From positions 124,001 through 188,000 of the forward strand of contig DCJK01000013.1 of assembly GCA_002320005.1 (NCBI GenBank): a stretch of DNA of 64,000 nt. The letters are read 5' to 3'. A model generated the notes under the pieces. It had not been told where the DNA came from, searched no databases, and saw nothing but the letters and a program-made list of their open reading frames with translations. Position 1 is the first letter of the stretch; every line of letters begins with the position of its first letter. The position numbers and the translations under genes are program-made. This stretch comes from Firmicutes bacterium UBA1702. Lineage in GTDB: Bacteria > Bacillota > Clostridia > Peptostreptococcales > Anaerovoracaceae. Of this stretch, positions 7,666-15,522 are shown one piece after another.

Positions 7666-9147
7666 ATGAAAGAGAAGAGACAACCCCGCCTTCCTAAATT
7701 CTGGGAAGCCCTCATACCGGTAGCCGCTATTCTTGCATTCATGCTGCTTGGTACTCTCGTGTGGGGCATGGACCCACATGTTCCGTTGGTTCTGGCAACC
7801 GTGATAACCGCAGGCGTAGCTGCATGGTGCGGATACTCATGGGATGCAATAATAACCGGAGCTCTGGACAGCATCAAGAGTGCTGTTGAAGCGTTACTTA
7901 TCATTCTGTGTGTCGGCATGCTCATTGGTTCATGGGTATGGGCAGGAACAATGCCTGCCATGGTATACTATGGACTTGAGTTTATCGCACCGGGAGCATT
8001 TCTTGTATTAGGTGCAATTCTTACGGCAATCGTAGGACTTGCAACAGGATCATCCTGGACAGCTTCAGGTACCGTTGGTGTAGCCCTTATGGGTGTTGCC
8101 ATGGGTCTTGGCATTCCTGCACCTCTGGCTGCCGGAATGGTTATCTCAGGCGCGTACACAGGCGACAAACTGTCACCGCTGTCCGATTCTACAAACGTTG
8201 CAGCTGCAGCAGCAGGAACTCCGCTTTATGATCATGTAAGCGCCATGATGACAACTACAGTTCCAAGCTTCCTGATTTCGCTTGTTTTCTACGGAATCGC
8301 AGGTGCTATCGTAATCGATGCAGACGGATATGATCCTACACTGGCTCGCGAAATCCAGCAGGCTATCGCTGATAACTTTAACCTGAGCCCATGGCTCATG
8401 CTGCCTGTACTGGTAGTTATCATTGCCGCTGTAAAGAGAATTCCTGCAATACCTTCACTTCTGCTGGCAGCAGCTTTCGCAGGTATAATCGCCATGATCG
8501 CACAGGGCGCATCCCTGGCAGAAGTTCTCAGCTCATTCCAGGTAGGATACTCTGCAGAAACCGGAAATGAAATTGCTGACAAGCTGTTAAACCGCGGAGG
8601 CCTTGACAACATGCTCTGGACCATTTCACTGATCATGTTTGCCCTGGCATACGGCGGAATGATGGAAAAATGCGGATTTGTAGAAGCTCTCATGGGAAGA
8701 TTCGTAAGAAAGGTAAAGAACGTCGGCGGACTGGTTGCTGCAACCATCGTTACCGGTATAATCTGCGATGTAATCCTTACAGACCAGTATCTGGCCATCA
8801 TGATTCCTTCAAGAATGTTCAGAGACGGATTCGATGCAAAAGGCCTGTCAAGAAGCTTCCTGTCAAGAACAACCGAGGATGGTGCTACTCTGTGGTCACC
8901 AATGATCCCTTGGAACGGATGCGGAGCATATCAGTCTGCAACATTGGGAGTTTCCAATTGGGCATTCATGCCGTTCGCATTTATGAACCTGATAAATCCT
9001 GTTCTGGCAATAACCATTTCGTATCTTGGAATAGGTATCAAGTGGAAAGAGTTCGACGGACTGAAGGGTGAAGAACTGAAAGCTGCAAAGGCTAAGAAGA
9101 AAGCTGAGCTTAAAGCGGCAAAGGAGGCAGCCAAGGCTGCAAAATAA
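7666..9147 (+). CDS. NhaC-family Na+/H+ antiporter
   Basis: A polytopic membrane protein (493 residues, about 12 hydrophobic segments) of the NhaC family. Recognised by GSSWTASGTVGVALMGVA and the conserved GAYTGDKLSPLSDSTNVAA, where acidic and Ser/Thr residues line the ion path. Members exchange Na+ for H+, and some exchange malate or lactate, so the solute is uncertain. The last 35 residues form a highly charged Lys/Ala/Glu cytoplasmic tail. It sits behind the aminotransferase, from which it is likely cotranscribed. ACAGGAGGAC precedes the ATG. Confidence 0.9.
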   Translation: MKEKRQPRLPKFWEALIPVAAILAFMLLGTLVWGMDPHVPLVLATVITAGVAAWCGYSWDAIITGALDSIKSAVEALLIILCVGMLIGSWVWAGTMPAMVYYGLEFIAPGAFLVLGAILTAIVGLATGSSWTASGTVGVALMGVAMGLGIPAPLAAGMVISGAYTGDKLSPLSDSTNVAAAAAGTPLYDHVSAMMTTTVPSFLISLVFYGIAGAIVIDADGYDPTLAREIQQAIADNFNLSPWLMLPVLVVIIAAVKRIPAIPSLLLAAAFAGIIAMIAQGASLAEVLSSFQVGYSAETGNEIADKLLNRGGLDNMLWTISLIMFALAYGGMMEKCGFVEALMGRFVRKVKNVGGLVAATIVTGIICDVILTDQYLAIMIPSRMFRDGFDAKGLSRSFLSRTTEDGATLWSPMIPWNGCGAYQSATLGVSNWAFMPFAFMNLINPVLAITISYLGIGIKWKEFDGLKGEELKAAKAKKKAELKAAKEAAKAAK

Positions 9148-9173
9148 ATCCGCTGCTGCAAAGAGGATGTAAA

Positions 9174-9590
9174 ATGAAGGAATATGTTTCAATAGATACA
9201 AAGCAGACAAAACTGTCGACGAGAATAGTGGCCCTTATAGTGAGCATGGTTCTCATCGGAATCAGCATCGTAAGGAGGTCCATTTACGGCGGACTTATCG
9301 GTGCAATGATTATTGCAGCCATGCTGCTGACAAAGAAAACCTACGTATGCGAGGAAGGGCTGGTAGTCCTTTACGACGTTATCGTCTACAAATACAAAGA
9401 GGTCTGGCCGTGGGAGGATATTCTGGAGATACATAGGGAACTGTCACCTGACGGAAAGAAATATGCTCTTCATTTTATGAAAGAGGTTATGTCAAAACGC
9501 CTGGTCTATGACATACCGCAGGCAAAGGCTGTAATGAACTTTGCAAAGGAAATGAACCCCGAAATACATTTCGGAGATGTCAATGACTGA
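9174..9590 (+). CDS. Small membrane protein, two N-terminal helices
   Basis: A 138-residue protein not matched to a named family by eye. Residues of about 17-58 form a hydrophobic hairpin (IVALIVSMVLIGISIV and GGLIGAMIIAAMLL). The remaining 80 residues are soluble, with a PH-like beta pattern (YVCEEGLVVLYDVIVYKYKEVWPWEDILEI), resembling bacterial DUF/PH-type membrane proteins. It starts 27 bp after the NhaC antiporter, with AGAGGATG upstream, so it is probably the last gene of that operon before the terminator. Confidence 0.7.
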   Translation: MKEYVSIDTKQTKLSTRIVALIVSMVLIGISIVRRSIYGGLIGAMIIAAMLLTKKTYVCEEGLVVLYDVIVYKYKEVWPWEDILEIHRELSPDGKKYALHFMKEVMSKRLVYDIPQAKAVMNFAKEMNPEIHFGDVND

Positions 9591-9609
9591 CGGCAACATA
9601 AGACAACAA

Positions 9610-9640
9610 CACCCGCAGCCTTGCAGGCTGCGGGTGTTTT
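9610..9640 (+). terminator. Strong terminator closing the aminotransferase operon
   Basis: CACCCGCAGCC and GGCTGCGGGTG pair around TTGCA, followed by TTTT. From 9641 to about 9733 I see no gene. Confidence 0.85.
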
Positions 9641-9733
9641 GCAGTTCAATGTACCATTCAATTGTGCAAACCGGAAGTTTTAGAGGAAAGCACGGAAACA
9701 AGAATCCAAACAAAACAAAAAACTTAGTGCACT

Positions 9734-9823
9734 TTAAAATGCAAGGAATACCACCGGTAAATCAGTCTTAAGTTTTTTGCTCATTCTTTTAGATTCATCA
9801 TACATGTTCTCCATAGTAGCCAT
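9734..9823 (-). pseudogene. Truncated DUF1232 gene remnant
   Basis: Reading left from ATG 9823 gives about 28 residues (MATMENMYDESKRMSKK and on) identical in register to the intact DUF1232 gene at 20621-21013. Homology then ends and a TAA follows at 9734. It is a leftover of the duplication, not a working gene. Confidence 0.85.
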
Positions 9824-9900
9824 GGGTTGAGTATATTATAGCAGGCAGATAATTTTTTTCAATGCGGCAACCGCCGGAAGGGAAAGTGTGTGAAGCAAAT

Positions 9901-9939
9901 AAAAAGTCCATCGCAATTCCTTTTAAATCACGATGGACT
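9901..9939 (-). terminator. tRNA-Ser terminator, left copy
   Basis: On the minus strand AGTCCATCGTGATT pairs with AATTGCGATGGACT around a short loop, then TTTTT. The TCG/CGA pair here is Watson-Crick where the right copy has TCG/CGG. Confidence 0.75.
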
Positions 9940-9941
9940 CA

Positions 9942-9998
9942 TGGCGGAGAGTCAGGGATTCGAACCCTGGGTCCCTTTCGGAACACAGCATTTCGAGT
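9942..9998 (-). pseudogene. 3' fragment of a tRNA-Ser gene
   Basis: Holds the CCA end, acceptor 3' strand, T arm (CAGGG/CCCTG around TTCGAAT), variable arm and the 3' side of the anticodon arm up to ACTCGAAA. The 5' half is absent: after 9998 the sequence is unrelated. The T-stem has C-G where the intact tRNA has U-A, so it descends from a functional but different allele. Confidence 0.88.
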
Positions 9999-10255
9999 CT
10001 TTTATGCAACTGTGACGGGGATGTCCGTTTTGGGGTCGTTTCTGTAAGCCCCGTACCCGCCGAAAGCCGCTTGAAATCAGGATTTTTCGCTCGGAAAGCC
10101 TTGCGGGACGGGCTTTTTTTAAAGTGGGTTCAAATCGGCATTTTTCCCGATTTTGGAGAGAAATGCGGGAAGATAGGAGAGAAAAACCGGGAGACGGCCA
10201 TACACCGCAGGATAGAGCTTCCAACCGACGAAAATCTATTTTTGAGGTGTTACAA
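9999..10255. other. Island left-end non-coding segment with a hairpin
   Basis: No credible gene. At 10095-10120, AAAGCC and GGCTTT enclose a 10-base loop followed by a T run, which is a plus-strand terminator-like hairpin. This is where an integrase gene or att arm sites would be expected in an intact element, but none is visible. Several GGGAGA/GGAGAGAAA repeats occur at 10155-10195. Confidence 0.4.
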
Positions 10256-10828
10256 ATGGATGTATTCCCCGTTAACTGGGACAGCGTTCCCGAGGTAATG
10301 AACAAGGAGCAATTCTTCCGCATCTGCCATATCAGCAAGTCCACGGCGCTGCACCTGCTCAAAAGCGGCAAGGTGCCCTGCGAGTGGACAGGCAAGAAAA
10401 CCCGGTGCTATAAAATCAAAAAAGAGGATGTTCGGGCGTACCTTGAGGAACAAGCCGTTTACCCCGAGCTCTATTCCGCACCGAGGGGATGGTACGGCGG
10501 TCACTATGTTGCAAAGCTCTCAAAGGAACTGCCAGAGGATGTACTCCGGCAAATGCACGACTATTACGCCAAGCTACTCGGCAAATATAAGGATGTCGTT
10601 ACCGTGCAGGAGGTTGCCGCTTTGACCGGCTACGCCAAAACCACCGTAAATAATTGGTGCAACCGTGGGGAACTTAAATCCTTCCGCAAAGGACAGCTCT
10701 TTTACATACCGAAAATTTTTCTTATAGACTTTTTCTGTTCGCTGACCTTCCGGTCCATCACCCGCAAAAGCCTGTGGCATATCCAAACGCTCAACGATTT
10801 TAGTCGGAAGATGAAGCAGAAGAAGTAA
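10256..10828 (+). CDS. Excisionase-like protein with two HTH_17 domains
   Basis: 190 residues from ATG 10256, chosen because GAGGTG sits 6 bases upstream; the longer in-frame extension lacks a site. Two winged-helix motifs of the MerR/excisionase type are visible. The first is KEQFFRICHISKSTALHLLKSG then CYKIKKEDVRAYLEE (residues about 16-62). The second is TVQEVAALTGYAKTTVNNWCNRG then FYIPKIFLIDFF (about 117-162). Such proteins often lie beside integrases in Clostridial integrative elements and direct excision or regulate transfer. Here the integrase is missing. Confidence 0.75.
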   Translation: MDVFPVNWDSVPEVMNKEQFFRICHISKSTALHLLKSGKVPCEWTGKKTRCYKIKKEDVRAYLEEQAVYPELYSAPRGWYGGHYVAKLSKELPEDVLRQMHDYYAKLLGKYKDVVTVQEVAALTGYAKTTVNNWCNRGELKSFRKGQLFYIPKIFLIDFFCSLTFRSITRKSLWHIQTLNDFSRKMKQKK

Positions 10829-10830
10829 AA

Positions 10831-10864
10831 GTAACCGCCTCTGCATTTTCGCAGAGGCGGTTAC
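10831..10864. terminator. Bidirectional terminator between convergent genes
   Basis: Perfect 14-bp arms (GTAACCGCCTCTGC and complement) enclose ATTTTC. On the minus strand a TTTTAC tract follows, so it mainly ends the leftward operon. It also lies just past the HTH gene on the plus strand. Confidence 0.8.
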
Positions 10865-10871
10865 TTGTCAA

Positions 10872-11051
10872 TTAGTCATCATCTTCATCATCCGACCAAC
10901 CGGATATGATATGTAATTCACCGGAATCCATATCCATTGCCATATTATCTCCCATACGCATCAGCAAATCTCCGTCAGAGTCAATTGCCATATTGTCTGA
11001 GATTGTATGTGCAAAATCTCCGCCATCATAGTCAAAAAAGTGTTTTCCCAT
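10872..11051 (-). CDS. Small acidic repeat protein, copy B
   Basis: A 59-residue protein beginning MGKHFFDYDGGDFAHTIS and ending with an acidic WSDDEDDD tail. It is a paralogue of the protein at 11836-12018: 43 of 59 positions are identical by hand alignment. It carries an internal repeat (DNMAIDSDG, then DNMAMDMDSG) with alternating hydrophobic and Asp/Asn/Gly residues, suggesting short beta strands with acidic turns. It starts 16 bp after the zinc-ribbon gene, with TAGGGGG upstream. I do not recognise the family, and no function can be assigned. Confidence 0.8.
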   Translation of the reverse strand: MGKHFFDYDGGDFAHTISDNMAIDSDGDLLMRMGDNMAMDMDSGELHIISGWSDDEDDD

Positions 11052-11067
11052 AAATGTTTCCCCCTAC

Positions 11068-11820
11068 TTAATCTAAATACAATTTCATTTTTTCAAATGC
11101 ATTAACTGTGTCTGTATCATATGTATTAAAATCTTCTGAAAACGTTTGAAGGCTTCCGGTTGGGCTGATAACCAATTTTGTCATTTGCAAGTAATTGTCA
11201 TAATAGTCCTTTAATATCGAGTAAACTTCCTCATATTGCGTTGGAGGATTCCTCAATTTTTTCAATAAATCAGTAACATTTGATTGATTCAATTCAATTT
11301 CATAAATACTGTTCATGAAATTTTCATCAGCAAATAAATTGGATAGAGCATCATTAAAATCATCTACAAATTTACCGTTCTTCATTGTGTATTTGTCTGT
11401 CTCGGCATCTCTTACCTCATAAATTGCATTGTACCATACACTCTTGATAAGATTTCCTGCGGTTTCTGCTTTTGCTGCACCGTCAAGCATTTTATAGGTG
11501 ACGGTTTCTAAATTATCATAATAAATCATTGCGTTGCCTTTACTGATTGCAAAAGCCGTGAATACTCCGATTGCCAAAATGACAGATAGAATAATTGCGG
11601 CAACGACAACACCTTTATGTTTCTTTTTGGGGGCGTTTGTGTTATTGGGACAACCGCAAGCAGGACAGGAGCTTTCCTCTTTGCCATACAGAGCTCCGCA
11701 TTCGGCACAGGTCAGAGTGTCGGGTGCGGTCGGGTTCCAGTTTTGGTTGTTACAGTGCGGGCATAGCGTTGCCTTGTCGCTGATAGGCTGTCCGCAATTT
11801 GGGCAGTGTATTAAAGGCAT
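11068..11820 (-). CDS. Double zinc-ribbon membrane protein
   Basis: 250 residues. The N-terminus carries two zinc ribbons: CPNCG and CPHC (residues 6-22), then CAECG and CPACG (about 37-57). A KKKHK stop-transfer stretch and one transmembrane helix follow (about 70-92, VVVAAIILSVILAIGVFTAF), then a 150-residue domain with no cysteines and many acidic residues. Predicted topology is zinc ribbons inside and the C-terminal domain outside. AAAAGGAGCG precedes the ATG. It sits between the two paralogous acidic proteins, implying one functional unit. No function is assigned. Confidence 0.8.
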   Translation of the reverse strand: MPLIHCPNCGQPISDKATLCPHCNNQNWNPTAPDTLTCAECGALYGKEESSCPACGCPNNTNAPKKKHKGVVVAAIILSVILAIGVFTAFAISKGNAMIYYDNLETVTYKMLDGAAKAETAGNLIKSVWYNAIYEVRDAETDKYTMKNGKFVDDFNDALSNLFADENFMNSIYEIELNQSNVTDLLKKLRNPPTQYEEVYSILKDYYDNYLQMTKLVISPTGSLQTFSEDFNTYDTDTVNAFEKMKLYLD

Positions 11821-11835
11821 ATACCGTCGCTCCTT

Positions 11836-12018
11836 TTAACCGTCATCTTCTTCGTCGGCAGACCAGGAAGAAATGAAGTGAATATCGCCGGAATCCATGT
11901 CCATAGCCATATTATCGCCCATTCGCATCATCATGTTTCCGTCCGAATCCATTGCCATATTGTCGGACACGGAATGTACATAGTCTCCGTCGTTGTAATC
12001 AAAGAAGTGTTTACCCAT
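11836..12018 (-). CDS. Small acidic repeat protein, copy A
   Basis: A 60-residue protein (MGKHFFDYNDGDYVHSVS start, ADEEDDG end), close paralogue of 10872-11051. Two repeat units, DNMAMDSDG and DNMAMDMDSG, are rich in Met, Asp and Asn. It starts 11 bp after the HNH gene, with AGGAGAAAAC upstream, and ends 15 bp before the zinc-ribbon gene, so all four genes look cotranscribed. Conservation across the whole length in both copies, including frame and stop, supports a real protein. Possible roles such as partner-binding peptide or inhibitor are speculation. Confidence 0.8.
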   Translation of the reverse strand: MGKHFFDYNDGDYVHSVSDNMAMDSDGNMMMRMGDNMAMDMDSGDIHFISSWSADEEDDG

Positions 12019-12029
12019 CAGTTTTCTCC

Positions 12030-12341
12030 TCAGTCTTCAATGATTTCATATTCCACATGAGAACCTTTTACCCTCCGTGCGTGGAAAGTCGCGCCGTTTG
12101 CTTTCCAGTGCGGAAAGTGATTTGCTTTTTCAGCGTTGGTATCACGATGGCAAATTATGATATTTTCCGGAACATCGCAACCTCCGCCTGAAAGCGGTCT
12201 GATGTGATCAAGCGTCGGGTGATATGCACTGTTCGGATTTCCGCAGGCTGATTTTTTCATCAGCCGTCCGGAGTAGTCATACGCTTCCTGACTTGCACCG
12301 AAAACACGGTTCCACACATCAACGGTTTTATACTTTGACAT
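12030..12341 (-). CDS. HNH endonuclease-like protein
   Basis: 103 residues with an HNH core: CGNP near 34, HPTLDHIRPLSGGG (41-54), then NIIICHRDTNAEKAN (60-74). This matches the D-H...N...H/N-x-x-K pattern of HNH nucleases, although only one obvious CxxC-like half site is present. Expected activity is metal-dependent DNA cleavage. AAAAAAGGAGG precedes the ATG. It is the first gene of a leftward four-gene operon and lies downstream of the SMC-like ATPase, an arrangement reminiscent of ATPase-HNH defence pairs such as Septu. The link is inference. Confidence 0.82.
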   Translation of the reverse strand: MSKYKTVDVWNRVFGASQEAYDYSGRLMKKSACGNPNSAYHPTLDHIRPLSGGGCDVPENIIICHRDTNAEKANHFPHWKANGATFHARRVKGSHVEYEIIED

Positions 12342-12373
12342 TTTGAGTACCTCCTTTTTTAAGATGTACCCAT

Positions 12374-12417
12374 ATTATAATCCAAATAAGAAAAAATAAG
12401 AGGGTACAGCTGTACCC
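12374..12417 (-). promoter_or_regulatory. HNH operon promoter region with 16-bp palindrome
   Basis: On the minus strand a perfect palindrome (GGGTACAGCTGTACCC, 12402-12417) is followed by TCTTATTTTTTC and then a TATAAT (12374-12379), with no good -35. The palindrome plus T-rich tract could be a weak terminator for the ATPase gene or an operator for the HNH operon. A GTACCC half site recurs at 12366-12371. Confidence 0.5.
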
Positions 12418-12427
12418 CCCCTGTGAA

Positions 12428-14236
12428 TCAAAGCAATTCGGAAATATCCGAATTTGTTTTGCTTGCTATTGTGATGATGGTTTCGAGCTTCGGACACCTA
12501 AATTTCTTGCTGCTTATATTTTTCCTCCACGATTCAATAGTCTCAACGCTCAGATTTAACTCATCAGCGGCTGTTTCGATTGATTTATAACAATCAATAA
12601 CTGATCGATAACAACGGTTGGCGGTCGCTTCTTTATCGCCTTTCTGATATTTTTCCAAAATCTCCTGCAGATTAAAAATATCTCCACCGATAACCTGCTT
12701 TAAAAGGTCATTACAGTTTTCTTGTGTTACCGCTGTTCCGTGCTGTTCCATTGTGACAAAATGTACGCTGTTCCAATCATTCGGAACAAGATAGGGGCTA
12801 TGCGTGGAATAAATGACTTTAATTCCGTTCGTTTGGAGTTCAAGCAGCTCCCGCATCACTTCTTTTTGAGCAATGGGGTGAAGCATGGCGGCAGGCTCGT
12901 CAACAATAAACAGATCGCCCGGACGAAGCGTATTCTTCATAAAGTAGTAGGTAAAATACCACCGTCTGCCGGCACTTGTGGAATTCAGCGCAACCGTTTC
13001 ACCGAATTTTTCATGTAAAACTATTGACGGGATTTTTCCTTTTGAATGCTCAACTGAAATACTGTCATACATATCTTCCTCAAATTTAGGCAGGTTGGAA
13101 TTGAGATATTCTTCGAATTCGCACAGAGCTTCATCGGTCAGCGAAAAATCCTTCTCTGTTTTGATTTGTTTCAGCAGATCTTCCTTATCGGCTTTGTCGT
13201 AAACCTTGTTAAGATAGGTCTCAAGAATAATATACGATTTATCGTTGCGGTAGAATTCCTGACCCCTTTCGTCGCTTTTGAATATGATATCGCTGCTTTC
13301 GTTTCGTAAAAATGAGTGTTTGCCGCCGACACACTTTTGCACTTCACGAACGAATTTAAAAAATGTGCCGTTATTTTCGGGTGTTAATTGTTCGCCGGTT
13401 AATGCTTCTTTCAGACGATTTGCACGTTCGTCAATTTCATTGAGTAATGCTATGATTCTGTCACAGGACGCTTTTGTTGCCTTGTTGATTTTTGTGATTT
13501 CCCGCTTTATCGCCGTTCCGTTTACGGTGATAAACTTTGCTTCAAACGGAGCCAAATCCGGTTTTATATAGCGGAGTTGAAAAGATAATCTTTCCGTGTC
13601 ATTTAAGTTGATATAATTATAAACATATCCGAAGGATAAAGAATTATCCTCGGTATTAAAGCTTTGCGACAGCGAATTTGCAAGCCGTTCAGCCTGTTCT
13701 ATAATAAATTCAACTTGAAATTTCAATTTGTCAAAATCGGTCGTTGAATTGCGGAAATCGGCAATCTGAAAACTGCGGACAGGCACATCGGCTCTTTCGT
13801 TATATGCTATTTTGTTAAGCTGTTTTGTATATGTATTGAGAGCTTTCTTTAACTCATCTGTAAGGTCAAGAATTTCGCAAATTTCAGAATTCAAAAGCGG
13901 GACTAAATATTCCGATTCAATTCTGTCGATTTTGCAATTTTCACCAGAGCAAGCGATAAAGCGGCATTTATTCTCATCAATTTTTTTGCCGGGAAATAGT
14001 CGAGCAATGTCATGCTTTGAGAGAGTGATGTGCACTTTGTAGCTAAGCGGCAGTTTACTGCTCGCCCCGAAATAATTGCTGTTTACTTCTGCTATTGTGT
14101 CCAATGCCTCTAAAATATTGGTTTTTCCGCTTCCGTTTTTGCCGATTAACACGGTTGGCAGATTGTCATAAAAGTTAATTTCAATCGGTTCTTTTATGGA
14201 TTTGTATTTTTTAATTTCAATTCTTGTTATTTTCAT
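12428..14236 (-). CDS. SMC/OLD-like AAA ATPase
   Basis: 602 residues from ATG 14236; GAGAGGG sits 5 bases upstream, and the longer reading has no site. Walker A is GKNGSGKT (32-39). The Walker B region, FIVDEPAAMLHP, and the switch YSTHSPYLVP lie near 435-490, with coiled-coil-like sequence between. This is the RecF/OLD-type ATPase class found in many phage-defence systems. No Toprim nuclease domain follows. Instead the last 50 residues (LSVETIESWRKNI to a terminal ISELL) resemble a Cro-type HTH. An HNH gene lies 86 bp downstream, on the far side of a possible weak terminator. Confidence 0.82.
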   Translation of the reverse strand: MKITRIEIKKYKSIKEPIEINFYDNLPTVLIGKNGSGKTNILEALDTIAEVNSNYFGASSKLPLSYKVHITLSKHDIARLFPGKKIDENKCRFIACSGENCKIDRIESEYLVPLLNSEICEILDLTDELKKALNTYTKQLNKIAYNERADVPVRSFQIADFRNSTTDFDKLKFQVEFIIEQAERLANSLSQSFNTEDNSLSFGYVYNYINLNDTERLSFQLRYIKPDLAPFEAKFITVNGTAIKREITKINKATKASCDRIIALLNEIDERANRLKEALTGEQLTPENNGTFFKFVREVQKCVGGKHSFLRNESSDIIFKSDERGQEFYRNDKSYIILETYLNKVYDKADKEDLLKQIKTEKDFSLTDEALCEFEEYLNSNLPKFEEDMYDSISVEHSKGKIPSIVLHEKFGETVALNSTSAGRRWYFTYYFMKNTLRPGDLFIVDEPAAMLHPIAQKEVMRELLELQTNGIKVIYSTHSPYLVPNDWNSVHFVTMEQHGTAVTQENCNDLLKQVIGGDIFNLQEILEKYQKGDKEATANRCYRSVIDCYKSIETAADELNLSVETIESWRKNISSKKFRCPKLETIITIASKTNSDISELL

Positions 14237-14438
14237 AAGAACCCTCTCACAATGGAAAATGTACACCGTATGTGTTATATCACAAAATCACACATTTTTC
14301 AATCGATCGGTTGTCAGGTAAAAGATGCTCGAAACAGCAGAACAACCATAAGAACAATATGTGCGATTTAAAAATTCGCATACTCGCACCTGTTTTTCGA
14401 TTTTGATAAACTGTAATCGAAAGGCAGGTGCATTATTT

Positions 14439-14648
14439 ATGTCACGGTTTATAGAAGAATTTTACAACGGAAATATTGATCCGCAGGCACGCAGTACAAA
14501 AGAAAATAAGGCGTTGCAAAAGCAAATGGAAGTCCTGATGAATAATAAGGATTTGCTGACCAACGCCCTGACCGACAAGCCGAAGAAATGGTTTCTCGAC
14601 TATGTGAACGCTTGGGGAGTTGCCAACGGCGAATCAAATCTCGTGTAA
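14439..14648 (+). pseudogene. 3'-truncated DUF6809-like gene
   Basis: Begins MSRFIEEFYNGNIDPQAR, a start I associate with small DUF6809-type proteins of Clostridial mobile elements. Translation begins at 14439; GAAAGGCAGGTG lies upstream. The frame runs into the IS21 left end at 14644, which supplies an early TAA (14646-14648), so about 68 residues remain and the C-terminus is lost. The family name is from memory. Confidence 0.6.
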
Positions 14649-14696
14649 ATGTCAACATAAAAATGTCAAAAAGTTCCGAAATGAAAATGTAGTTTT

Positions 14697-15461
14697 CTAA
14701 CGAGATTGATTTTGCTCTCCTGAATCCAGTAAATCGTAATAGTCTTTTGTCCTGTATGAAGGACCCACCATTTTCAGAACATGAGAATGATTGAGCAGTC
14801 GGTCAAGGATTGCATTGGCAAGCATTGAATCTGAGAATACATCGCCCCATTTACTGAACGGTTGGTTGGTTGTGATAATTGTTGAATTATGTTCATATCG
14901 CTTCGCAATTAACTGGAACAACAGATTTGCCCCAGTCTTGTCTACTGGAAGATATCCGATTTCATCAATGATTAGAAGCTTGTATTTTGAAAAATGCTTG
15001 AGTCTGGATTCTAATCTGTTTTCATCATGAGCCTTTCTAAGAGTCTGTATCAAATCATGACAGGTGATGAAATACGTAATGTTCCTTTTCCTTGCTGCCT
15101 CAATTCCTATTGCTGTGGCAAGGTGTGTTTTACCCGTTCCCGGAGTTCCATAAAACAATATATTTTCCTTGTTCTCAATAAATCTAAGTGTTGCAAGATC
15201 TTTGATTTCTGTTCTGCTGACTGTATTCCGGAAATGAAAATCAAATTCGTCAGCAGTTTTGATATACGGAAAATGCGATACGCTCACCTGAATCTGAGCC
15301 GCCCTTTGATTTCTAAGTGATATCTCACGCTTTGATATTTCGTATAGAGCTTCTTGCAAACTGATTCCATCCTTTGTTGCCGTTGTCAGATATTCTGAGA
15401 GATATGGTTCAACATCTGTAAAGCCAAGCTCGTCAAGATTATTCACTAACTGTGTATACAT
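14697..15461 (-). CDS. istB: IS21 transposition ATP-binding protein IstB
   Basis: 254-residue AAA+ ATPase of the DnaC/IstB type that helps the IstA transposase choose targets. Walker A is FYGTPGTGKTHLATAIG (about 104-120), Walker B is LLIIDEIGYLPV, and sensor residues lie in TTNQPFSKWGDVF. Length is normal for IstB. It lies about 60 bp beyond the istA stop. It looks intact, although its transposase partner is broken. Confidence 0.95.
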   Translation of the reverse strand: MYTQLVNNLDELGFTDVEPYLSEYLTTATKDGISLQEALYEISKREISLRNQRAAQIQVSVSHFPYIKTADEFDFHFRNTVSRTEIKDLATLRFIENKENILFYGTPGTGKTHLATAIGIEAARKRNITYFITCHDLIQTLRKAHDENRLESRLKHFSKYKLLIIDEIGYLPVDKTGANLLFQLIAKRYEHNSTIITTNQPFSKWGDVFSDSMLANAILDRLLNHSHVLKMVGPSYRTKDYYDLLDSGEQNQSR

Positions 15462-15522
15462 ATTACAATCCTCCTGTCCATTTATCCATGCTTAGTAGAT
15501 TTTCTTGTACAAATGCCATAAT

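Larger units (their letters stand above)
9738..9998 (+). repeat. Left copy of the island-flanking direct repeat
   Basis: About 260 bp, nearly identical to 20929-21189. It contains the first codons of a DUF1232 gene, a tRNA terminator and the 3' part of tRNA-Ser. Homology stops abruptly at 9738 on the left and within the tRNA anticodon loop (9998) on the right. Differences cluster at positions that keep base pairing, such as the T-stem and the terminator stem. Confidence 0.92.

Noticed and set aside
8289..8801. A 170-residue minus-strand reading inside the NhaC antiporter
   Set aside because: Typical antisense frame of a membrane-protein gene, with low-complexity composition and no start signals.
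9942..9998. A second working tRNA-Ser
   Set aside because: The D arm and acceptor 5' strand are absent; only the 3' part is present.
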